From a virus, in IMG/VR virus record IMGVR_UViG_3300027973_001624, positions 1 through 38,106 of that record: a stretch of DNA of 38,106 bases; one strand, 5' to 3'. The number at the start of each line of letters is the position of its first letter. The first letter of the stretch is position 1. The notes beneath the pieces are model-generated. The model saw only the letters and a list, made by a program, of their open reading frames with translations, ran no database searches and was not told the DNA's origin. Made by a program: the position numbers and the translations under genes. Below, piece after piece: positions 21,780 to 25,870 of this stretch.

Positions 21780-22582
21780 TAAATAATCTCCCAAGTTTCA
21801 GGTAATAAATCTGTAGTATCTAGGTGTGCAAGATTCGTGCCTCTAAACCAATCAGAAGGTGCGACTACCCGGTTATCTTCTGCTAACCAAGCTCCCCACC
21901 AGCTAAAGGAACTATTGGCAATAATATGATCTTCACATAATGTCATCAGACAAAGATCTGCATAATTAGTCTGACCTTCGGACACATAGAATCTATCAGA
22001 TTCAAATATTTTTTGATTCTTACACCATTCCGTATCATCTGAAAAAATTAGTACATTCCGCTTGGAATCAAATTGTTTCAGAGCCTCTTCATAATATTCA
22101 AAACCCAATGTTGTATGATTAGGGTTGGTTACATAATCAGTTCTCCTAACGTGTAGGGAAATTGGACTTTCAATTGAACAAATTGCATCTATACATGGAT
22201 CCAAAATATCGTTGTTAAAGGAAAAATCCTTCCTTAAATCAGATTTAACATTTTTAAAGTATTTTTCAGATTGAAAGTATCCCAAAAGAGATACCCAATC
22301 AGGACACTCATCAAATAAGTTTTTATCGAAGTTAAATCCAGACTCATTGATCGTTGGTCGATCAAAATCAATATACTGAACGTTTAGATTATTAATCGTA
22401 TCAAGTTTAAATGGAACAAACAATTGATGCTCTTTCCACTCATCTACTACGCCTTGATATTTTGATGGAGGTATGCAGTAATCGTATCCACGATTTTTAG
22501 CAATTCCCTTCAATGCTGCATACTGAAACATTTGATTTGCCAATCGTTCTCGCCGTTTGCCGAGATAATTAATTCCGATCAT
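21779..22582 (-). CDS. GT11 alpha-1,2-fucosyltransferase-like protein
   Basis: 267 aa. GKRRERLANQMFQYAALKG (residues about 8-26) is the GT11 N-terminal donor-site motif, LHVRRTDYV (about 143-151) is the HxRRxD motif, and IANSSFSWWGAWLA (about 227-240) is the C-terminal signature. GT11 enzymes transfer fucose from GDP-fucose to galactose. The donor would come from Gmd and Fcl encoded at 3719-5633. First gene of the ten-gene operon, downstream of a strong sigma70 promoter at 22605-22633. Its stop touches the GT6 start (ATG at 21779). Confidence 0.9.
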   Translation of the reverse strand: MIGINYLGKRRERLANQMFQYAALKGIAKNRGYDYCIPPSKYQGVVDEWKEHQLFVPFKLDTINNLNVQYIDFDRPTINESGFNFDKNLFDECPDWVSLLGYFQSEKYFKNVKSDLRKDFSFNNDILDPCIDAICSIESPISLHVRRTDYVTNPNHTTLGFEYYEEALKQFDSKRNVLIFSDDTEWCKNQKIFESDRFYVSEGQTNYADLCLMTLCEDHIIANSSFSWWGAWLAEDNRVVAPSDWFRGTNLAHLDTTDLLPETWEII

Positions 22583-22604
22583 ATGACATAATAATTACTT
22601 GATA

Positions 22605-22633
22605 AGTATACTAAAAAAGGAGGCTGTTGTCAA
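22605..22633 (-). promoter_or_regulatory. Sigma70-type promoter for the GT11-GT25 operon
   Basis: Perfect TTGACA, a 17-nt spacer and TATACT; the start falls just before the GT11 ATG. Confidence 0.85.
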
Positions 22634-22638
22634 CCCCC
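22613..22638 (-). terminator. Terminator overlapping the glycan-operon promoter
   Basis: Minus-strand GGGGGTTG/CAGCCTCC hairpin (eight pairs, one G-U) with loop ACAA, then TTTTTT. The -35 box is inside the hairpin, as at 5662-5688. Confidence 0.8.
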
Positions 22639-22648
22639 TTAAAAAATT

Positions 22649-22718
22649 CAGGCTCGCCACTTGCCCTTTGACTGGAGGCAAGAAACCAGGCGGAGAAAGA
22701 ATTCCCCATCCGCACCAA
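22649..22718 (-). ncRNA. Structured RNA element 1, copy B
   Basis: Second copy of the element at 5699-5765. Inner stem CTTGCC/GGCAAG, loop TCCAGTCAAAG, outer stem CGCC/GGCG, then GAGCCTGA and TTTTTT. The 5' half GCGGA/TCCGC also forms a hairpin. It precedes the terminator-promoter of the GT11 operon. Confidence 0.6.
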
Positions 22719-22743
22719 TTGCTTTTGAGAAAAGCAATAAAAC

Positions 22744-22836
22744 AATAGGGTCATATTTGACTCCACCAGTGCTGTTATAGTCCATCCGTGACTTCGAGGG
22801 GGTCCCGACCAGTGCTTTTAAAGTCTCTCCGTGACT
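22744..22836 (-). ncRNA. Tandem RNA element 2, copy B
   Basis: Two units: AGTC-ACGGAGA-GACT and AGTC-ACGGATG-GACT hairpins, each followed by a T(A/T)TAA(A/C)AGCACTGGT stretch, ending in GTCA-AATA-TGAC. It starts two bases after the tRNA(CAU) 3' end. Homologous to 6509-6609. It leads into element 1 without a gene between. Confidence 0.5.
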
Positions 22837-22837
22837 A

Positions 22838-22912
22838 GTGCTCCTTGTCGGGATCGAACCGACCTTAGTCGAATTATGAGTTCGGTGCTTTCGCCAGAGA
22901 GCTAAAGGAGCA
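22838..22912 (-). tRNA. tRNA(CAU), Met elongator or lysidine-type Ile
   Basis: 75 nt. Acceptor TGCTCCT/AGGAGCA, anticodon arm CCGAA-CTCATAA-TTCGA (CAU; outermost pair mismatched), T-arm GTCGG-TTCGATC-CCGAC. Discriminator would be C, which is unusual. CAU can be Met or Ile(AUA) after lysidine modification; I cannot decide from sequence alone. Confidence 0.85.
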
Positions 22913-22934
22913 TTCGATATTCGCAAATAACGAA

Positions 22935-23022
22935 TACGAGTGCCTGGATTCGAACCAGGTCAAAGCCGCTAATCTGGCGGAAAGAGCCTATAAAACTCCT
23001 CTGACTACCAAGTCTCACTCGC
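22935..23022 (-). tRNA. Class II tRNA-like gene with an unusual anticodon loop (apparent UAU)
   Basis: 88 nt. Acceptor GCGAGTG/CACTCGT, D-arm GAC-TTGGTA-GTC, T-arm CCTGG-TTCGAAT-CCAGG and long variable arm (CCGC/GCGG) suit tRNA-Leu. The best anticodon stem GGAGT/GCTCT leaves loop TTTATAG, i.e. UAU, which is not a Leu, Ser or Tyr anticodon. Isotype undecided; a tRNA-Leu with an altered loop is likeliest. Confidence 0.7.
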
Positions 23023-23028
23023 AAAAGA

Positions 23029-23190
23029 TCAATCACTCAAACCTATTCGAGTAAATTCATCGTATTCCTCTGCAGGAATCATAACGACATCAAATGCACC
23101 ACCTTTGATTAGTAGAGATTCTCCGTTCTCAACACGTTCAAAATACTCATCAAAATATTCTTGGAATTCGCCAATAGTAATTTCAGTCAT
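23029..23190 (-). CDS. Phd/YefM-family antitoxin-like protein (no toxin next to it)
   Basis: 53 aa, too short for many gene finders. ITIGEFQEYFDEYFERV is the Phd/YefM N-terminal DNA-binding region (family pattern IxxxEFxxxxxxxxxxV), followed by GESLLIKGGAFDVVMIPAEEYDEF, read in two parts, which matches the strand-and-'EEY' C-terminal part. Antitoxins of this family bind DNA and block Doc/YoeB toxins. No toxin gene lies beside it; neighbours are tRNAs. A late promoter (23213-23220) lies 23 nt upstream. It could counter a host toxin or act as a repressor. Confidence 0.75.
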   Translation of the reverse strand: MTEITIGEFQEYFDEYFERVENGESLLIKGGAFDVVMIPAEEYDEFTRIGLSD

Positions 23191-23212
23191 GGAATTGTTC
23201 GAAAATTTAATT

Positions 23213-23220
23213 TATTTATA
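23213..23220 (-). promoter_or_regulatory. Late promoter for the Phd-like gene
   Basis: TATAAATA on the minus strand, 23 nt upstream of the ATG and 20 nt from the tRNA-Pro 3' end. Confidence 0.75.
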
Positions 23221-23239
23221 AGTTCATTAAAAAGTTTAG

Positions 23240-23311
23240 TCCGGGTGGTTGGGTTCGAACCAACGTCTTCTGCTTCCCAAAAGCAGCCGTCTACCACTGA
23301 CTTACACCCGG
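23240..23311 (-). tRNA. tRNA-Pro(UGG), block 2
   Basis: 72 nt. Acceptor CCGGGTG/CACCCGG, anticodon arm CTGCT-TTTGGGA-AGCAG (UGG), T-arm GTTGG-TTCGAAC-CCAAC, discriminator A. Fully regular, in contrast to the Pro-like RNA at 7140-7210. Confidence 0.95.
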
Positions 23312-23332
23312 TTGCTTTTCTTGTATGACAGT

Positions 23333-23361
23333 AGTATAGCCAAGATTGGAGCCACTGTCAA
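23333..23361 (-). promoter_or_regulatory. Sigma70-type promoter before tRNA-Pro
   Basis: TTGACA, a 17-nt spacer and TATACT. Confidence 0.8.
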
Positions 23362-23392
23362 GAGGTAGTATATAAATGCAACAAAAACATCG

Positions 23393-23560
23393 TCATTTGA
23401 AAGGCGGGATAATAGGTGGCTCATTTTCAAAAAATTCTCCAGGATCGGTTCCAGTTTCAACAACCTTCACCGCTCTACGATAGTATGGATTGTTGGTTTT
23501 GTCAACCCTCTCCATATAGTCTTTAATCTTTTTCCAGTTTTCCCGTTGGAAGTTATTCAT
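23393..23560 (-). CDS. NWxKIK small protein, block 2 paralogue
   Basis: 55 aa from the ATG at 23560 (MNNFQRENWKKIKDYMER); the open frame continues upstream into tRNA-Ser and is not used. Aligns with the 53-aa protein at 7240-7401 and keeps its place between tRNA-Ser and tRNA-Pro. The C-terminus differs (NEPPIIPPFK here). Function unknown. Confidence 0.75.
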   Translation of the reverse strand: MNNFQRENWKKIKDYMERVDKTNNPYYRRAVKVVETGTDPGEFFENEPPIIPPFK

Positions 23561-23578
23561 AAGATGTGGATTAAAAGG

Positions 23579-23663
23579 CGGTGAGTGTTGGATTTGAACC
23601 AACGGTGCCTCTCGACACGGTAGTTTTCAAGACTACTGCAATAAACCGCTCTGCCAACTCACC
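23579..23663 (-). tRNA. tRNA-Ser(UGA), block 2
   Basis: 85 nt class II. Acceptor GGTGAGT/ACTCACC, anticodon arm GTAGT-CTTGAAA-ACTAC (UGA), T-arm GTTGG-TTCAAAT-CCAAC, discriminator G. Confidence 0.95.
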
Positions 23664-23678
23664 ATAAAAATTCCAACA

Positions 23679-23930
23679 TCAACGAACTTCAAAGTCTAAC
23701 TTACGTACTTTTCTAGCTCTTCTAGATTCTTGGAACTGTAAATCTTCCGGAGAAAATAGAGAAGTCCTTTGAGGTTCAGATTGTGGCTTTACCATAATAA
23801 CTTGAGATAGATCTTCAGCAGTTATCTTACACCCAGTTATTGTCGTCATATTCGGACAACCACATACTTGGGTTTTGGTTTGTGTTTCTAATTCGGTGTT
23901 GCAATTCTTGCATCTGACTGTTAACATCAT
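23679..23930 (-). CDS. CxxC zinc-ribbon-like small protein, block 2 paralogue
   Basis: 83 aa (a start one codon later is equally possible). CKNCN and CGCPN pairs in the N-terminal third, NMTTI, ITAEDLSQVIMV, and the basic tail ESRRARKVRKLDFEVR match the protein at 7570-7827. The 5' part overlaps the 66-aa frame by about 100 nt. The conserved position beside tRNA-Ser in both blocks supports a shared origin. Confidence 0.78.
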   Translation of the reverse strand: MMLTVRCKNCNTELETQTKTQVCGCPNMTTITGCKITAEDLSQVIMVKPQSEPQRTSLFSPEDLQFQESRRARKVRKLDFEVR

Positions 23931-24027
23931 TTATCATCCGTTTAATATCATCTAACTCCTCATATATGTCCCGGTGATAGAACCTTATGAATTTTTGAAT
24001 GAGTCTGTTAAATGCTTTGTTTTTCAT
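23827..24027 (-). CDS. Possible coiled-coil protein overlapping the CxxC gene
   Basis: 66 aa, starting MKNKAFNRLIQKFIRFY, with a heptad-like stretch (ELDDIKRMINDVNSQMQELQ, residues about 24-43). The first 33 residues lie outside other genes and look like normal coding sequence, but the last half overlaps the CxxC gene in another frame. It occupies the slot of the Dps-like gene in block 1, with no similarity. Could be real with a long overlap, or partly spurious. Confidence 0.45.
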   Translation of the reverse strand: MKNKAFNRLIQKFIRFYHRDIYEELDDIKRMINDVNSQMQELQHRIRNTNQNPSMWLSEYDDNNWV

Positions 24028-24048
24028 AACGTATTATATATGCACAAA

Positions 24049-24120
24049 TGGGCGATATCGGATTCGAACCAATGACCGTCTGCGTGTAAAGCAGCTGCGC
24101 TACCGCTGCGCCAATTGCCC
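24049..24120 (-). tRNA. tRNA-Val(UAC), block 2
   Basis: 72 nt. Acceptor GGGCAAT/ATCGCCC with an A-C mismatch at 5-68, anticodon arm with stem CTGC/GCAG and loop TTTACAC (UAC, normal U33), T-arm ATTGG-TTCGAAT-CCGAT, discriminator A. Confidence 0.88.
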
Positions 24121-24122
24121 AA

Positions 24123-24195
24123 CTCCCCCACCTGGACTCGAACCAGGAACCCCAAAGTTAACAGCTTCGTGCTCTGCCAATTGAGCTATAGAGGA
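24123..24195 (-). tRNA. tRNA-Asn(GUU), block 2
   Basis: 73 nt. Acceptor TCCTCTA/TGGGGGA with G-U pairs, anticodon arm CGAAG-CTGTTAA-CTTTG (GUU), T-arm CCTGG-TTCGAGT-CCAGG, discriminator G. Confidence 0.92.
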
Positions 24196-24199
24196 ATGG

Positions 24200-24271
24200 T
24201 CCTCTGTCTGGGAATCGAACCCAGTTTCCCAGTGCGTTGTCCGCCTGTCCTTACCAATAGACTACCAGAGG
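24200..24271 (-). tRNA. tRNA-like gene with an abnormal anticodon arm
   Basis: 72 nt. Acceptor CCTCTGG/ACAGAGG (last pair G-A), D-arm GTCT-ATTGGTAA-GGAC, T-arm CTGGG-TTCGATT-CCCAG, discriminator A: all normal. The 17-nt anticodon region cannot form a 5-bp stem with a 7-nt loop; the only pairing is GCG/CGC around GACAA. No anticodon can be assigned. Probably a decayed or re-purposed tRNA. Confidence 0.65.
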
Positions 24272-24318
24272 GAATGGTAGTCTCTTTCTAGGTTATCTAC
24301 CTAGCGAGTGCCACCAAG

Positions 24319-24390
24319 AGCGAAATAGGAGATTCGAACTCCTGACGTTCTGCTTGGAAGGCAGACATTCTACCGCTGAATTAATTTCGC
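24319..24390 (-). tRNA. tRNA-Gly(UCC), block 2
   Basis: 72 nt. Acceptor GCGAAAT/ATTTCGC, anticodon arm TCTGC-CTTCCAA-GCAGA (UCC), T-arm AGGAG-TTCGAAT-CTCCT, discriminator U. Confidence 0.95.
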
Positions 24391-24398
24391 ATGAGACA

Positions 24399-24427
24399 AT
24401 TATAAGAGATAAACTCCAAATTGTCAA
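24399..24427 (-). promoter_or_regulatory. Sigma70-type promoter before tRNA-Gly
   Basis: TTGACA, a 17-nt spacer and TATAAT (full consensus), beginning one base after the tRNA-Arg 3' end. Confidence 0.85.
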
Positions 24428-24428
24428 G

Positions 24429-24502
24429 CGTCTCGGGAGGGACTCGAACCCCCGACCAACTCATTAGAAGTGAGATGCTCTATCCATCTGAGCTACCGAG
24501 AC
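24429..24502 (-). tRNA. tRNA-Arg(UCU), block 2
   Basis: 74 nt. Acceptor GTCTCGG/CCGAGAC; otherwise nearly identical to the copy at 10317-10390, including the anticodon arm TCTCA-CTTCTAA-TGAGT. The acceptor difference is compensated (C-G versus T-A). Confidence 0.95.
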
Positions 24503-24510
24503 ATGAAACA

Positions 24511-24547
24511 ATCATACCACAGATGTGGGGGGCTGTCAACCCCCCAC
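24511..24547 (-). promoter_or_regulatory. Sigma70-type promoter inside a GC hairpin before tRNA-Arg
   Basis: TTGACA (24534-24539), a 17-nt spacer and TATGAT (24511-24516). A perfect GTGGGGGG/CCCCCCAC hairpin (24525-24547) holds the -35 box in its loop. It follows the RlpA stop by 11 nt, so the hairpin may end that transcript. Confidence 0.78.
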
Positions 24548-24558
24548 GGAGATCTCAA

Positions 24559-24930
24559 TTAGATTTGAGAATAACACACCCTAATCTCTCCCCTACTTGG
24601 CGATGCAATAGCTGAGAATGCACCGTAAGAAAGATCAAGATTCCTGCCAGCCACATATGGACCACGATCATTGATTCGTATAATGACAGATTTACCATTC
24701 GATTCATTAGTTACTTGTAACCTAGTTCCAAATGGAAGATAACGATGTGCGGCAGAATTACCATAGGCATTGAACCGTTCGCCACTGGCGGTTCGTTGAC
24801 CATCGTAACCATCACCGACTCCATAGTGTGAAGCATAAGAACAGGTCGCTGCCTGAGAAGGAGTTGGGGCAAGAGCACCAAGACTCAGAGCAACGACCGA
24901 AAGGGTTTTGATTGTTTTGTTAAAAAGCAT
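24559..24930 (-). CDS. RlpA-like exported lytic transglycosylase (double-psi beta-barrel)
   Basis: 123 aa from the ATG at 24930; the frame upstream runs through the leader RNA and is not translated. Residues 1-29 form a signal peptide with cleavage near TPSQA. The rest is one DPBB domain: ASHYGVGDGYDGQRTASGERF, read in parts, then HRYLPFGTRLQVTN, VIIRINDRGPYVAGRNLDLS with the RlpA catalytic Asp region, and SPSRGEIRVCY. No SPOR domain. It would act on peptidoglycan in the periplasm. Together with the tail-lysozyme-like protein of block 1 it shares the same regulatory leader. Confidence 0.88.
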   Translation of the reverse strand: MLFNKTIKTLSVVALSLGALAPTPSQAATCSYASHYGVGDGYDGQRTASGERFNAYGNSAAHRYLPFGTRLQVTNESNGKSVIIRINDRGPYVAGRNLDLSYGAFSAIASPSRGEIRVCYSQI

Positions 24931-25058
24931 TAAATTTGGTAGAATTCGACATCCGTATAGAAGGGGGGTATACCAACCCTCTCGGGAGGCACCTTCCACG
25001 GCTCTAGGTGTCACGATCAAGATCACATAACGAACAAACCAATTCTTAAGAATTGATT
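24931..25058 (-). ncRNA. Conserved structured 5' leader, copy 2 (hydrolase leader RNA)
   Basis: From the predicted start near 25058 to the RlpA ATG. A palindromic hairpin CAATTCTTAAGAATTG (25040-25055) opens it, in the place of the ATCCCTA hairpin in copy 1. It shares AGAGCCGTGG, CCCGAGAGG, CTATACGGATG and GAATTCTA with 12317-12437; the helix next to CCGT/ACGG is GAAGG/CCTTC here. Candidate riboswitch or thermosensor-type leader. Confidence 0.65.
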
Positions 25059-25065
25059 AAATCAT

Positions 25066-25094
25066 AGTATAGCACCTATTTATCCAGGTGTCAA
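25066..25094 (-). promoter_or_regulatory. Sigma70-type promoter with an embedded late-promoter motif
   Basis: TTGACA, a 17-nt spacer and TATACT. The spacer contains GATAAATA (25077-25084), a late-promoter match, and a CACCT/AGGTG hairpin. It drives the RlpA leader and overlaps the stop codon of the nuclease-like gene. Confidence 0.75.
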
Positions 25095-25429
25095 CCCACA
25101 GATTTGAAAAGATTTATGAAGAACTCTGCGTCCAATACAACGAGAGGCTTTTTTAAATTTTTTTTCATAACCACAAGTGGCTCGTAGGGTCCACAATTTG
25201 CCTTAGCCTGCTCATAGGCTTCCCACACATTTAGCTTTTCAACATTCTTACACTCAAGGGAAAATGGAAATTTTTCTCTGGCAGCTCTAGCCATAATTAG
25301 ATCTTCCCCACCAGCACCCATTGAGCGGGATTCAATGTCTTCTGGGTGTATTTCCAACTGCTCTATAAGCTGGTCTCTAACCCACTTCTGCAGGTTTCTT
25401 CCTTTAGCCTTAGCCGAACTAGGTTTCAT
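25091..25429 (-). CDS. PD-(D/E)XK-like nuclease candidate
   Basis: 112 aa. SMGAGGEDLIMARAARE followed about 8 residues later by FSLECKNVE gives the ED...ExK arrangement of PD-(D/E)XK nucleases (possible metal ligands Asp, Glu, and Lys in ECK). The N-terminus is basic (KAKGRNLQKWVRDQ). It could be a Holliday-junction or repair nuclease. Overlaps the 103-aa gene by four bases. Confidence 0.6.
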   Translation of the reverse strand: MKPSSAKAKGRNLQKWVRDQLIEQLEIHPEDIESRSMGAGGEDLIMARAAREKFPFSLECKNVEKLNVWEAYEQAKANCGPYEPLVVMKKNLKKPLVVLDAEFFINLFKSVG

Positions 25430-25737
25430 TCTCTTTTCCAGGGTGCTGATATACTTATATCATCAAGACCATCAACCTCAGAAGGTTTTACCGTAATAAT
25501 TGGTTGAGGATCTTCAGCCTCCCACTGTTCTACTATTTTCTTAGCTTGCTCATCTACACTTATAAGTTCCCGCTGAACCTTATACTCGATTACAAATTCC
25601 TTTAACCACACAACAAATATAGATAGCAAAAATGAGATGGGTGGCTTTTGTGAAGCCGCCCATCCCTCAAGTTTCTGTAACCAAGTTTCCTTTTCAGGAT
25701 CCAAAACAATTCTAAATTTAGTCTGTATATCCATCAT
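25426..25737 (-). CDS. Protein of unknown function with a hydrophobic segment
   Basis: 103 aa. Residues about 33-52 (PISFLLSIFVVWLKEFVI) are strongly hydrophobic and could be a membrane span or a buried helix. The rest is acidic and mixed. It lies between the 50-aa gene (about 20-nt overlap) and the nuclease-like gene. No family recognised. Confidence 0.72.
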   Translation of the reverse strand: MMDIQTKFRIVLDPEKETWLQKLEGWAASQKPPISFLLSIFVVWLKEFVIEYKVQRELISVDEQAKKIVEQWEAEDPQPIITVKPSEVDGLDDISISAPWKRE

Positions 25738-25870
25738 CGTCTTCGTAAATTAATCCAAAATTGGATGGATGTGGTCTGTAAGATTCAGTATCGGAATACA
25801 CTTCAGACTTCAATTGAGCTATTAATAGCTCTAAATTTTTAATAACAATTTTAAGTTTATCTTGATTCAT
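25718..25870 (-). CDS. Small protein coupled to nrdB, unknown function
   Basis: 50 aa, starting MNQDKLKIVIKNLELLIAQL (one helix) with a polar, acidic tail. Its ATG overlaps the nrdB TGA (ATGA), and its end overlaps the next gene, so it is likely real although below common length cut-offs. Confidence 0.7.
   Translation of the reverse strand: MNQDKLKIVIKNLELLIAQLKSEVYSDTESYRPHPSNFGLIYEDDDGYTD

Noticed and set aside
22744-22836. Mini-ykkC (guanidine-II) riboswitch, because two hairpins with ACGG in the loop occur in tandem
   Set aside because: The loops are seven nt rather than an ACGR tetraloop, and the motif is not kept in copy A.
22648-22926. A 92-aa open frame across this stretch
   Set aside because: It runs through tRNA(CAU) and both RNA elements, and the frame is not kept in the paralogous copies.
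23488-23516. TTGACA-17-TATCGT inside the 55-aa NWxKIK gene
   Set aside because: Poor -10 box and coding context; likely chance.
24931-25058. c-di-AMP (ydaO-type) riboswitch, suggested because RlpA genes often carry it
   Set aside because: The known consensus blocks are not present; the leader has a different fold and is listed as unassigned.
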